Below are positions 8,789-18,257 of a stretch of 64,000 nt of DNA, piece by piece; positions within the stretch are counted from its first letter, which is position 1; each line of letters opens with the position of its first letter. The stretch covers positions 54,057-118,056 of the forward strand of contig NZ_JBQCCF010000036.1 of assembly GCF_051962475.1 (NCBI RefSeq), given 5' to 3'. Origin of the DNA: Dyella_A sp051962475. GTDB lineage: Bacteria; Pseudomonadota; Gammaproteobacteria; Xanthomonadales; Rhodanobacteraceae. Both the position numbers and the translations under genes were made by a program. A model generated the notes under the pieces. That model searched no databases, was not told the origin of the DNA, and saw nothing but the letters and a program-made list of their open reading frames with translations.

Positions 8789-8820
8789 AATGATATCGAT
8801 ATCTTGATATCGATATCATT
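8789..8820. promoter_or_regulatory. Tandem LacI-type operator between the regulator and GH65-phosphoglucomutase gene
   Basis: Two abutting 14-mers, TGATATCGATATCT (8791-8804) and TGATATCGATATCA (8805-8818). Each is centred on CG as LacI-family operators are. Together they form a 32-bp near-perfect palindrome broken only at the two central bases. It lies 66 bp before the GH65 start and about 207 bp before the regulator start. The remainder of this roughly 300-bp spacer shows nothing else recognisable. Binding by the neighbouring LacI protein is inferred. Confidence 0.75.
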
Positions 8821-8885
8821 AGCTGTCATCTTCACGCCCCGTTGACCGGAGCAGGTCCGGCACGTGATCCGACACAGGGGGACTC

Positions 8886-11800
8886 TTGGACAAGCTTGAT
8901 GTCGCGCCGGCGCAACCGCTGGCATCGACCACCCAAGGCCACGCCCCCTATGCGCTGCCCGCGGGAGATATCGACCCCTGGCGGATCGTGCGGCGCCGCG
9001 CCGACCCAGCGGACTTCGCCCAGGACGAGAGCCTGTTCGCGCTGGCCAACGGCGCGCTCGGCGTGCGCGGCGGGCTTGAGGAAGCGCCCGGTGCGTCGCA
9101 CGGCAGCTTTCTGGCCGGCGCCTGGGAGCGCACCCCGATCGAGTACCACGAGCGCTTCCCCGGCTTCGCTGCGCACACCGATACGCGCATCCCGGTGGCC
9201 GACGCCATCGGCATTCACCTGCGCCTTGGCGACACCCCGGTGCGCCTGGCCGAGGGAGAATGGCTGGATTTCGAGCGCGAGCTGAATCTTCGGGCCGGCT
9301 GCTATCGGCGCCGGTTGCGCTGGCGTTCGCCGACCGGCGAGACGATCGAGATCCGCGCCGAGCGGCTGGTCTCGCTGGAAGAGCCTGGCCTGCTGGCGAT
9401 CCGCTACAGCGTGCAATCGGTCGATTACCACGGCGCGATCACGCTGGAGTCGTCGATCGATACCGCGCGCGACGCCATCGAGCAGGGCTTCGATCCGCGC
9501 ATCGGCGCGCGAGTGGACGGCGGCTTTCACACCGAGCAATCCGATGCCGACGAAGCCGGCGCCTGGCTGATCCAGCGCACCACGCACAGCGGCGTTCGCG
9601 TGGCCTGCATGCAGCGGCACCGGCTCGATCCCGCCCTGTACTGCCGCTACGGCGGCCATGGACCCAACGGCGTGGTGCAGCTGCATGAGGGCGCGTTGCT
9701 CCCCGGCCAGACGATTACGCTGGAGAAATACGTCGCCTACGCCTGGACCGCGCCGCATGGCGAGGACAGCGACGCCGCCCTGCTCGCCCGCGCCGGGCAA
9801 GCCCTGCGGCATGCGCAGGCGCAGACCTTCGCCGGGCTCATGGACATCCAGCAGCGCGCGCTCGCGCCGCTGTGGGAACGCGCCGACCTGGCCATCGAAG
9901 GGGACCCGCGGGCGGAGCAGTCGCTGCGCTTCAACCTGTTCCACGTGTTCCAGTCCAGCGGGCGTGACGGCAACAGTTCGGCCGCAGCCAAGGGCCTCAC
10001 CGGCGAAGGCTACGAGGGTCACTACTTCTGGGATGCCGAGGCGTTCATGCTGCCGGCGCTGGTCAATGCCGCACCGGAGCTGGCGCGCGGCATGCTCGTC
10101 TACCGCTACCGCACGCTCGATCGCGCCCGCGCCCACGCCCGCGAGATGAATCACGCCCGCGGCGCGCTGTACGCGTGGCGCACCATCAGCGGCGACGAGT
10201 GCTCGGCGTACTTTCCCAGCGGCTCGGCGCAGTACCACATCAACGCGGCGGTGGCCTGGGCGGTGCGGCTGTACGTCGACGCCAGCGGCGACCAGGATTT
10301 CCTGCGTGAACAGGGCGCCGAGATGCTGATCGAGACGGCACGCGTGTGGCTGGACATCGGCCACTTCAACCCGCGCCGCGGCGGGGCCTTCTGCATCCAT
10401 TCGGTCACCGGCCCGGACGAATATTCGGCCCTGGTGGACAACAACCACTACACCAACCGCATGGCGCAGAAGCACCTGCGCGATGCCGCGGCTACCGCGC
10501 GCTGGCTGGCCGCCGAACATCCGCAGGCCTGGGCCGCGCTGGCCGCCCGCCTTGCCCTGGATGAGCGCGAGATCGCCACCTGGTCGCTCGCCGCCGACGT
10601 GATGTACCTGCCGGTCGACCCCGCGCTGGGCATCTTCCCGCAGGACGACGCCTTCCTCGATAAGCCGCGCCTACGCGCGCGACCCGCGGGCGAAGGCAAG
10701 CGCCCGCTGCTGCTCGAACTGCACCCGCTCACGATCTACCGCCACCAGGTCTGCAAGCAGGCCGACACCCTGCTCGCCCTGATGCTGGCCGGCGACGACG
10801 TGGACCGCGTCGCCAAGCGACGCAACTTCGACTACTACGAAGGCGTCACCCTGCACGACTCCACGCTGTCGGCCTCCACCTTCAGCGTGCTCGCCGCCGA
10901 AGTGGGCTACGACGACAAGGCCTACGCGTATTTCCTGGACACGCTGCGGGTGGATCTGGACGACCTGCACGGCAACGCCGCGCACGGCGTACACATGGCG
11001 GCGATGGCCGGCAGCTGGCTCGCACTCACCTGGGGCTTCGGCGGCCTGCGCGTGGTCGAAGGCATGCCGAGCCTGGCACCCCGGCTGCCAGCGGGCTGGA
11101 CGCGCTACCGCTTCGGTCTGCGCTGGCACGCGGCGCAGTTGCGGGTGGAAGTGGAGCGCGACCGCGTGCACTACACGCTGACCGCTGGCGGCACGCTGCG
11201 CCTGCGTCACCACGGCGTCAGCCACACGCTGGCGCCGGGCGCGTCGGTCGAGCTGCCCCTGCATCCGGTTCGCCTGCCGCGCCCGCTCAAGGCGGTAATC
11301 TTCGACCTGGACGGCGTCATCGCCGACACCGCAGTGGTGCATCACGCAGCGTGGAAGCAGCTGGCCGCAGAGATCGGCGTGGCGTTCGACGACGCCACCG
11401 GCGAGCGCATGAAGGGCGTGGATCGTCGCGGCTCGCTCGACATCCTGCTCGAGCGCGCTTCGCGTGCCTACGGCGAAGACGAAAAGCACGCGCTGGCCGA
11501 ACGCAAGAACAGCTACTACCGCGAGCAGATCGCCCAGTTCGGTCCGCAGCATCTGCTGCCTGGCGCGCAGGCCGCGATCGCCTCGGCGCGCGCGGCGGGT
11601 ATGAAGATCGCGCTGGCCTCGGCCAGCCGCAACGCACCGCTGCTGCTCGAACGCCTGGGCATTGCCGACCTGTTCGACTACGTCGTCGATGCATCGCGCA
11701 TCGCACAGTCCAAGCCCGACCCGGAGATTTTCCTCGATGCCGCGCGTGGGTTGGGCGTGGCACCGCACGACTGCCTCGGCGTGGAAGACGCCGCGGCGGG

Positions 11801-11924
11801 CGTGGACAGCATCCTCGCGGCGGGGATGGCCGCGGTGGCGGTGGGCGATTCGCCCGCTCTGGCGCACGCGGATGTGCTGTTACCGAACGTCGCCGCGTTC
11901 GACATCGCTAAGTACACAACATAA
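8886..11924 (+). CDS. GH65 disaccharide phosphorylase fused to beta-phosphoglucomutase
   Basis: 1012-aa bifunctional cytoplasmic protein without a signal peptide. Residues about 30-790 are a complete GH65 phosphorylase of the maltose/kojibiose/trehalose phosphorylase type, with N-terminal beta-sandwich, (alpha/alpha)6 barrel and C-terminal beta-sheet; the expected general acid is Glu512 in VTGPDEYSALVDNN. Residues about 800-1012 are a HAD-fold beta-phosphoglucomutase with Asp807 (nucleophile) and Asp809 in KAVIFDLDGVIAD, a SASRN motif and SKPDPEIFLDAA. The first half should release beta-glucose-1-phosphate, which the second converts to glucose-6-phosphate. Start is TTG 8886 with GGGGGA just upstream; no ATG fits. 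Disaccharide linkage cannot be read from the sequence. Confidence 0.9.
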   Translation: MDKLDVAPAQPLASTTQGHAPYALPAGDIDPWRIVRRRADPADFAQDESLFALANGALGVRGGLEEAPGASHGSFLAGAWERTPIEYHERFPGFAAHTDTRIPVADAIGIHLRLGDTPVRLAEGEWLDFERELNLRAGCYRRRLRWRSPTGETIEIRAERLVSLEEPGLLAIRYSVQSVDYHGAITLESSIDTARDAIEQGFDPRIGARVDGGFHTEQSDADEAGAWLIQRTTHSGVRVACMQRHRLDPALYCRYGGHGPNGVVQLHEGALLPGQTITLEKYVAYAWTAPHGEDSDAALLARAGQALRHAQAQTFAGLMDIQQRALAPLWERADLAIEGDPRAEQSLRFNLFHVFQSSGRDGNSSAAAKGLTGEGYEGHYFWDAEAFMLPALVNAAPELARGMLVYRYRTLDRARAHAREMNHARGALYAWRTISGDECSAYFPSGSAQYHINAAVAWAVRLYVDASGDQDFLREQGAEMLIETARVWLDIGHFNPRRGGAFCIHSVTGPDEYSALVDNNHYTNRMAQKHLRDAAATARWLAAEHPQAWAALAARLALDEREIATWSLAADVMYLPVDPALGIFPQDDAFLDKPRLRARPAGEGKRPLLLELHPLTIYRHQVCKQADTLLALMLAGDDVDRVAKRRNFDYYEGVTLHDSTLSASTFSVLAAEVGYDDKAYAYFLDTLRVDLDDLHGNAAHGVHMAAMAGSWLALTWGFGGLRVVEGMPSLAPRLPAGWTRYRFGLRWHAAQLRVEVERDRVHYTLTAGGTLRLRHHGVSHTLAPGASVELPLHPVRLPRPLKAVIFDLDGVIADTAVVHHAAWKQLAAEIGVAFDDATGERMKGVDRRGSLDILLERASRAYGEDEKHALAERKNSYYREQIAQFGPQHLLPGAQAAIASARAAGMKIALASASRNAPLLLERLGIADLFDYVVDASRIAQSKPDPEIFLDAARGLGVAPHDCLGVEDAAAGVDSILAAGMAAVAVGDSPALAHADVLLPNVAAFDIAKYTT

Positions 11925-11992
11925 CGGCGAACCGGCGCGGCGCCCGGGGGGCGCCCGTCACCATAAACAAGACTGGTGGGGAGACAACGTTG

Positions 11993-14518
11993 ATGAATAC
12001 CAAGCATCTGACCCGATTGGCACTATCGGCGGCGATCGCCGCCACGCTGATGCCGGCGTTCGCGCTGGCGCAGGACGCCGGCGCGCCAGCCAGCGGCAGC
12101 ACGCGCAACCCCCAGGCCAAGCCCGACGCAAGCAAGGCCAAGAACCTAGACCAGGTGGTGGTCACCGGCAACGCCGCCACCGGCGGCTTGAAGAAGATCG
12201 ACACCAGCTACTCGGTGACCACCGCCACCGCCGAACAGATCAAGATGGACAACCCCAAGAGCACGGCGGACCTGTTGAAGATCGCGCCGGGCCTGTGGCC
12301 CGAATCCACCGGCGGCCAGACCGGCGCCAACATCGAGATCGCCGGCTTCCCCGGCGGCGGCGATGCGCCGTTCAACACCGTGCAGCTGATGGGCTCGCCG
12401 CTGTACGGCATGCCCACGCTGTCGTTCTTCGAGCAGACCTCGATCTTCCGCCTCGACGACACGGTGGACCGCGCCGAAATCGTGCTCGGCGGTCCGTCGG
12501 TGGTGTTCGCCGATGGGCAGATCGGCGCCACCGAGAACTTCATCCTCAAGACCGGCACCGATACGCCCAGCGGCAGCATCGGCGTGACCTACGGCAACGA
12601 GAACCTGCGCCGGGTCGACGGCTTCTACGGCTTCCCGATCGCCAACAACTGGTACGGCAGCGTGGGCGGCTTCTACCGCGACTCCGATGGTGTGCGCGAT
12701 CCGAAGTTCTCGGCCGACAAGGGCGGCCAGTTCACCGCCACGCTGAGCCATGACAGCGACAACGGCACCATGACGCTGTACGCGCGCCGGCTCGACGACA
12801 AGAACCAGTTCATCACGCCGATCCCGCTGATTCAGAGCGGCACCGATCACTTCAGCGCCTACCCCGGCTTCGATCCGCTCACCGACACCTACAACGGGCC
12901 GGAGATTCAGCACGTGAACCTCCCCGGTTATCCCGGCGGGGGCACCCGTGCCAACCTGGCCAACGGTCGCGGCGCGAAGTTCAACTTCTTCGGCGGCAAC
13001 TTCGACTACGACCTGGGTGGCGGCTGGAATGTCTCGGACAAGTTCCTGATCGACGGCGGCGACGCCGACACCAACGCGCTGTTCTCCGGCACCAACCCGG
13101 GCTCGCTCAACGACATGCTCTACACCGATGGCTCGAGCATCGGCGCGTTCAATCTGGCCCCCGGCTCGGCAACCGCCACCTACGTCAACGGCGGCGGCGC
13201 CGTCGATCCGAACCAGAGCGTGATCCACCAGGGCTGGTGGTACATCCACAAGCACCTGAAGAACATGAGCAACGATTTCCGCCTGAGCAAGGAAATCTTC
13301 GAGGGCAACACCCTCACCGGCGGCATCTACCTCGCCCACTACACGATGAACGACAAGTGGGCGCTGGGTAACCAGATGCTGATGACCAACACGCCCAATG
13401 CGCGCCCGATCCAGGTCACCTACCAGGAAAACGGGCAGACCAAGTACCTGACCGACGGCCAGGGCTTCCTCGACTACGGCGGCTTCAACATCGCCCAGCA
13501 TGGCAGCGCCACCAACAAGGCGTTCTACCTGTCCGACGTGTGGCGCATCGGCAAGTGGCTGTTCGACCTGTCCGGCCGTGTCGAGAACCAGAACGCGACG
13601 AACAACGTCTGCAACCTGGCCAACAAGAACCTCGACGGCAACGACAACACGATCTACGACAACAACGTACCGGTGTGCGACGGCACCTATGCCCGCACCG
13701 AGTATGACAAGACCCACCCGTCGTGGACCTTCGGCGTGAACTACGAGCTCGCCGACAACATGAGCGTGTACTTCCGTGCCAACCGGGGCGCGCACTTCGA
13801 CGACTTCGACAACGGCATCCGCGGCAACACCACCGGCAACACCGCGCCGATGCAGAAGATCCAGAACTTCGAAGGCGGCTTCAAATACCAGAGCGCGCAG
13901 TGGTTCCTGGACCTGAGTGCCTACCATCGTCAGTTCATCGGCCTGCTGTACCAGCCGACCGACTCCGGCGGCGTGCCGAACGGTCCGCAGAGCACCTACG
14001 GATCGGATTCGAAGGGCATCAACGTCAACACCGCCTGGAGTCCGACCGAAGCGCTGAAGTTCCAGCTGGTCGGCAACTACCTGGACGGACACTACTCGCA
14101 CAACAACTCGTGCCTGCCGTACACCAACCCGGTCACCGGCGACGGCTGCGCCCTGATCAACGGTGTGCAACTGCAGCGCCAGCCCAAGGTGCGCTACATG
14201 TTCACCCCCAGCTACAAGATCCCGTTCAGCTGGGGCGACGTGCTCGCGTTCGTGACCTATACCCATGTTGGCCCGCACACGCAGGACATTTCCGGCCTGC
14301 AGCAGCTGGGCAGCTATCACACCTGGGACTTCGGCGTGGTAGCGAACATCGAGCAGAACTGGCAGCTGCGCCTGCAGGGCACCAACATGACCAACGAGCT
14401 GGGACTGACCGAGAGCAACTCGCGTATCTTCGGCGCCGCCAGCGGTACCAACGGCGTGATTCTGGCCCGTCCGCTGGAAGGTCGTGAGGTCAATTTCCAG
14501 GTGAAGTACCTGTTCTGA
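11993..14518 (+). CDS. TonB-dependent outer membrane receptor
   Basis: 841-aa outer-membrane active transporter energised by TonB. Sec signal peptide about residues 1-25 (LALSAAIAATLMPAFALAQ). A likely TonB box follows at LDQVVVTGN, then the plug domain (about 50-190) and a large beta-barrel ending in the typical aromatic terminus FQVKYLF. There is no N-terminal STN signalling domain. Start is ATG 11993; an in-frame TTG one codon upstream is less likely because GGGGAG is well placed for the ATG. Within the GH65 island it is presumably the outer-membrane port for the oligosaccharide. A strong terminator follows, so the downstream MFS gene may have its own promoter. Confidence 0.92.
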   Translation: MNTKHLTRLALSAAIAATLMPAFALAQDAGAPASGSTRNPQAKPDASKAKNLDQVVVTGNAATGGLKKIDTSYSVTTATAEQIKMDNPKSTADLLKIAPGLWPESTGGQTGANIEIAGFPGGGDAPFNTVQLMGSPLYGMPTLSFFEQTSIFRLDDTVDRAEIVLGGPSVVFADGQIGATENFILKTGTDTPSGSIGVTYGNENLRRVDGFYGFPIANNWYGSVGGFYRDSDGVRDPKFSADKGGQFTATLSHDSDNGTMTLYARRLDDKNQFITPIPLIQSGTDHFSAYPGFDPLTDTYNGPEIQHVNLPGYPGGGTRANLANGRGAKFNFFGGNFDYDLGGGWNVSDKFLIDGGDADTNALFSGTNPGSLNDMLYTDGSSIGAFNLAPGSATATYVNGGGAVDPNQSVIHQGWWYIHKHLKNMSNDFRLSKEIFEGNTLTGGIYLAHYTMNDKWALGNQMLMTNTPNARPIQVTYQENGQTKYLTDGQGFLDYGGFNIAQHGSATNKAFYLSDVWRIGKWLFDLSGRVENQNATNNVCNLANKNLDGNDNTIYDNNVPVCDGTYARTEYDKTHPSWTFGVNYELADNMSVYFRANRGAHFDDFDNGIRGNTTGNTAPMQKIQNFEGGFKYQSAQWFLDLSAYHRQFIGLLYQPTDSGGVPNGPQSTYGSDSKGINVNTAWSPTEALKFQLVGNYLDGHYSHNNSCLPYTNPVTGDGCALINGVQLQRQPKVRYMFTPSYKIPFSWGDVLAFVTYTHVGPHTQDISGLQQLGSYHTWDFGVVANIEQNWQLRLQGTNMTNELGLTESNSRIFGAASGTNGVILARPLEGREVNFQVKYLF

Positions 14519-14579
14519 TGGTCCGTCCGGAGGGATGCGTCCTGACGGACCTGTCCTGATGCACTGAAGCGTTGCCCGT

Positions 14580-14623
14580 ACGGTCCGGATCGCGTCCTCC
14601 CTCGCGATCCGGACCGTTCTTTT
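14580..14623 (+). terminator. Intrinsic terminator after the TonB-dependent receptor
   Basis: A perfect 15-bp stem (ACGGTCCGGATCGCG ... CGCGATCCGGACCGT) with an 8-nt loop, followed by TCTTTT. It lies in the 129-bp gap before the MFS gene. A smaller GTCCGTC/GACGGAC hairpin precedes it at about 14521-14550. It may separate or attenuate expression within the island. Confidence 0.8.
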
Positions 14624-14647
14624 CGCGATCCACCGAGCGAGAGCCGC

Positions 14648-15913
14648 ATGAAACGATTCCGCATGGTCGCCGCGCTGGCGCTGATCTACATGGTGTTCGC
14701 CGTGCTGCTCAACAGCGTGGGCACGGTGATCCTGCAGTCGATGGCCAGCTTCGGCGTGGACAAGCCGCAGGCCAGCCTGCTGGAGCTGTTCAAGGATCTG
14801 CCGATCGCCATCACCTCGTTCGTGGTGGCTTCGTTCCTGCCCCTGCTCGGCTACCGCCGGGCGATGATGGGCGCCCTCGCCATCGTCGGCGGCGCCTGCC
14901 TGCTGATGCCGATGTTTCCCGGTTTCCACACCACCGAATTCCTGTTTGCCTGCGTCGGCGTCGCGTTCGCGCTGGCCAAGGTGGCCGTGTACTCGTCGAT
15001 CGGCTTGCTCACCGCCGACCGCGCCGAGCACTCGCGACTGACCAACACCATCGAAGGCCTGTTCATGGTCGGCGTACTCGCCGGCGGCTGGCTGTTCAGC
15101 GCTTTCATCGACCCGGCCAACCCGGCCGACCCCGCGTGGCTGCGGGTGTACTGGCTGCTCGCGCTGATCTGCTTTGCGGTGATCGCGCTGCTGGCGGTGT
15201 CGCCACTGGACGAGTCCGCGGCGCGCGATGCCTCGCGCCCCTCACCGATCGGCTCCGTCGGCCAGATGCTGCGGCTACTGGGGCGGCCGCTGGTGTATGT
15301 GTTCCTGTTGTCGGCGTTCCTGTACGTGCTGATCGAGCAGAGCTTCAGCACCTGGCTGCCGACCTTCAACAACGAGATCCTCAAGCTACCCAACGCGATG
15401 AGTATTCAGATGGCGTCGATCCTGGCCGGCGCCACGGCACTGGGCCGCATCGGGGCCGGCCAGGCGCTGCGCCGGGTCAGCTGGCATCGCCTGCTCAACG
15501 GCTGTGTGCTGGCGATGGCGGCGCTGGTGCTGCTGGTGCTGCCGCTGGCGCGCGGTGTGACGGCGTCGACGCACGTGGGCTGGGGCAGTGCGCCGGTGGC
15601 GGCCTATCTGATCCCTTTGATTGGTCTGCTGATGGCGCCGATCTACCCGGTGATCAACTCGGTGGCGCTGAGCTCGCTGCCCAAGCCCTCGCATGCGGCG
15701 ATGACCGGGCTGATCGTGATCTTCTCCGCGCTGGGTGGCACGCTGGGCTCGCGCATCACGGCGATGGTGTTCGCCCGCTTCGGCGGCATCCACGCGTTCT
15801 ATTTTTCACTGGTGCCGATGACCCTGGTGCTGGTGACGTTGTTCTTCTTTCGCCGCGAGACCGAGCGCGCCGGCACGCTGACACCGGTGGCCATGGGCCT
15901 GAGCGGCAAATAA
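14648..15913 (+). CDS. Major facilitator superfamily transporter of the GH65 island
   Basis: 421-aa integral inner-membrane protein with about 12 hydrophobic segments in the two-times-six MFS pattern and a central cytoplasmic loop (about residues 195-215). No sub-family signature identifies the cargo. Its position between the TonB receptor and the GH65 lipoprotein suggests it imports the periplasmic sugar for the phosphorylase. Start ATG 14648 follows a GAGAG sequence. It ends 40 bp before the GH65 lipoprotein gene, with no terminator between them. Confidence 0.85.
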   Translation: MKRFRMVAALALIYMVFAVLLNSVGTVILQSMASFGVDKPQASLLELFKDLPIAITSFVVASFLPLLGYRRAMMGALAIVGGACLLMPMFPGFHTTEFLFACVGVAFALAKVAVYSSIGLLTADRAEHSRLTNTIEGLFMVGVLAGGWLFSAFIDPANPADPAWLRVYWLLALICFAVIALLAVSPLDESAARDASRPSPIGSVGQMLRLLGRPLVYVFLLSAFLYVLIEQSFSTWLPTFNNEILKLPNAMSIQMASILAGATALGRIGAGQALRRVSWHRLLNGCVLAMAALVLLVLPLARGVTASTHVGWGSAPVAAYLIPLIGLLMAPIYPVINSVALSSLPKPSHAAMTGLIVIFSALGGTLGSRITAMVFARFGGIHAFYFSLVPMTLVLVTLFFFRRETERAGTLTPVAMGLSGK

Positions 15914-15953
15914 TTCCACCGACGCCGGCGGATCGTCCGCCATGGAGGTCCGC

Positions 15954-18257
15954 ATGCGACGCTGCGTGTCCGCTTGCTTCGCACTCCTGCTTGCCGCCGG
16001 CTGCGCTCGCGCGGCGAGTGAAGACCCCGCCGGCTTCCGCCTCACCGTCAGCGCCGCCGACTGGCCAAGCTACTTCCCCGGTCTGCTCGCCAACGGTTAC
16101 CTGTCCACCCTCACCGCGCCGCGCGGCACCGAAGGCAATGCGGCCGAACTGGTCGCGCTGATGGACTATGCCAAGGGCGACATCGCCCGTCCCGCCGGCG
16201 TGCCTGGCTGGACCGCTGTCGATTACAGCGCGGGCCCTTCGGTGGCCGGACAGTTCTGGATGAACCAGGTGCCGCTGGATGCCGCGCACTTCCGCGACTA
16301 CACGCAGACCCTGGACCTGCGCGAAGCGACCCTACACACCCGCTATCGCTACGTTGACGGCGACGGCCAGCGCGCCACCGGCGTCGACGTCACCACCCTG
16401 GTGAGTCAGGCGGCGCCGCATCTGGCGGCAACGCGCGTGGTGCTGACGCCGGCGTTCGATGGCGAAGTACAACTCTCGCTCGCCTTCGACCTGTGGGCGC
16501 CGATCCAGCCAAGACTGCCGCTGGCCCGGCTGACCGGCGAGCAGATGCAGGAGGCGGTCGCCGCGCAGCGGCGCAGCCTGACGCCGGTGCCGCCGGCCAC
16601 GCCGGACCGCGCCGCATTGTGGTACCCGGGTGACGTGCACGTAAGCCGCGCCGAAGGCGACGCGAGCAACGCCACGCTGTGGTTGGACGGTCGCGCCGAG
16701 CAAGGCCTGTCGATGGCTATGGCCGCAGCGATCGCCGTGCCGCCGGCAGTGCATGCGCAGGACGTGCAGGTCCATCGAGGCGCCTACCGCCTCGCCTTGA
16801 ACGTGCGGTTGAAAGTGAAGCGCGGTACGTCCTACGCCTTCACCAAGTTCGTGGCGGCGTCGCGTGAAGGCTGGGGTGGCGACGGCCAGGCCGATCTCGC
16901 CCTGGCCAAGGCCGCGCGCACGGCCGGCTTCGAGGCGTTGCGCCGTGCCCACGTCGCCGCCTGGAACCGCCTGTGGCAAGCCGACATCCGCATCGACGGC
17001 GACGAGGCGGCGCAGCGGTTGGTGCATGCCGACCTGTACTACCTGCTGTCGAACGTGGCACCAAACACGGCCTGGCCGGTCGGCGCCTGCGCGATGACCA
17101 CCGGCTACACCGGCCACGCGTTCTGGGACAGCGACTCGTGGGTGTTTCCGGCATTGCTGTTGCAGCACCCGATGCGCGCGCGTTCGCTGGTGACCTTCCG
17201 CAGCCGCACCCTGGCTGCCGCGCAGGCACGGGCGCGCGCCCGCGGCTTGCCCGGCGCGATGTACCCGTGGGAAGCCGATCCAGAGCACGGCACCGAGCAA
17301 GTGCCCTACTTCGCCAACATCCTCAGCGGCCGCGAGATCCACGTCAGCGCCGACGTGGCGATCGCGCAGTGGCAGTACTTCCTGGCCACCGGCGATCGCA
17401 CCTGGCTACGTGAGCAGGGCTGGCCGGTGCTGCGCGAAGTGGCGCGTTTCTGGACAACCCGTGCAGATCGCGGCGCCGACGGCCGCTGGCACATCCGCCA
17501 CGTCACTTCGGTCAGTGAGCCGTACACCGACGTGGACGACGATACCTACACCAACGCGTCGGCCAGCCGCGCGCTTGAGTTCGCCGACGCCGCCGCACGG
17601 GTGCTGGGCGAAGCGGCCGATCCACGCTGGAAGGAAGTCGCCGATCGTCTGGTGCTACCGATGTCCGCGGATGGTCGCCATCACGTCGACTTCGATCCCG
17701 CCACGCCGCACCGCCCCGGCGACGGTGCGGCCGACACGGTGCCGCTGCTGGCCTATCCCTCGCTGGACTGGCCGATGGACGAGGCGCTGCGTCGCGCCGA
17801 CTTCACCGCAGCCGTGCCGCCACTCACCGACCCCGACCACGTGCCCAACAGCATGGGCTTGGCGCCCACCTCGATCGCCGCCGCCGCGGCAGGCGAACCC
17901 GATGTCGCGGTGGCCTGGTTCCGCGCCAACGTGACCGCCGACGTGATCAAGCCGCCGTTCAACGTGCGCACCGAGACCGCCACCAACAACACCGGTTACT
18001 TCCTCACCGCCGGAGGCGGACTGCTGCAGAACGTCATCTTCGGCTTCACCGGACTGCGACTGCGCGAAGACGGTCTGGTTGCTGCCTACGCGCCGGTGCT
18101 TCCATCGCACTGGCGCGCGTTCACCCTGCATCGGGTGCAGGTGCGCGGCCGCCTGCTCGACATCACCGTGCGCCGCGACGTGCAAGGCCGACCGACGCTC
18201 GACCGCCGCGATCTCGGCCCCGCGCCCCCATCTGCTGCCGCTGGAGAAGTCCCATGA
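15954..18257 (+). CDS. GH65-family glycoside hydrolase, lipoprotein
   Basis: 767 aa. Signal peptide with lipobox LAAGC (Cys17), so a membrane-anchored periplasmic or surface lipoprotein. The body is GH65-like, with conserved TGYTGHAFWDSDSWVFP, and an acid Glu522 in VTSVSEPYTDVDDDTYTN in place of the phosphorylase VTGPDEY. This variant is typical of the hydrolytic GH65 branch (acid trehalase, kojibiose hydrolase, glucosyl-galactosyl-hydroxylysine glucosidase) rather than phosphorylases, so hydrolysis of an alpha-glucoside is the best guess. Start: ATG 15954 has GGAGG 5 nt upstream; the ATG at 15942 overlaps that ribosome site. Its stop overlaps the esterase start by 4 bp. Confidence 0.85.
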   Translation: MRRCVSACFALLLAAGCARAASEDPAGFRLTVSAADWPSYFPGLLANGYLSTLTAPRGTEGNAAELVALMDYAKGDIARPAGVPGWTAVDYSAGPSVAGQFWMNQVPLDAAHFRDYTQTLDLREATLHTRYRYVDGDGQRATGVDVTTLVSQAAPHLAATRVVLTPAFDGEVQLSLAFDLWAPIQPRLPLARLTGEQMQEAVAAQRRSLTPVPPATPDRAALWYPGDVHVSRAEGDASNATLWLDGRAEQGLSMAMAAAIAVPPAVHAQDVQVHRGAYRLALNVRLKVKRGTSYAFTKFVAASREGWGGDGQADLALAKAARTAGFEALRRAHVAAWNRLWQADIRIDGDEAAQRLVHADLYYLLSNVAPNTAWPVGACAMTTGYTGHAFWDSDSWVFPALLLQHPMRARSLVTFRSRTLAAAQARARARGLPGAMYPWEADPEHGTEQVPYFANILSGREIHVSADVAIAQWQYFLATGDRTWLREQGWPVLREVARFWTTRADRGADGRWHIRHVTSVSEPYTDVDDDTYTNASASRALEFADAAARVLGEAADPRWKEVADRLVLPMSADGRHHVDFDPATPHRPGDGAADTVPLLAYPSLDWPMDEALRRADFTAAVPPLTDPDHVPNSMGLAPTSIAAAAAGEPDVAVAWFRANVTADVIKPPFNVRTETATNNTGYFLTAGGGLLQNVIFGFTGLRLREDGLVAAYAPVLPSHWRAFTLHRVQVRGRLLDITVRRDVQGRPTLDRRDLGPAPPSAAAGEVP

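Noticed and set aside
11925..11992. Hairpin GGCGCC...GGCGCC before the TonB receptor as a terminator
   Set aside because: Six-bp stem without a T-run; not enough to call.
12146..15031. Very long open frame on the minus strand across the TonB receptor gene
   Set aside because: It is antisense to a clear TonB-dependent receptor, has a low-complexity His/Gly/Ala/Val-rich composition and no domain; a GC-rich third-codon shadow.
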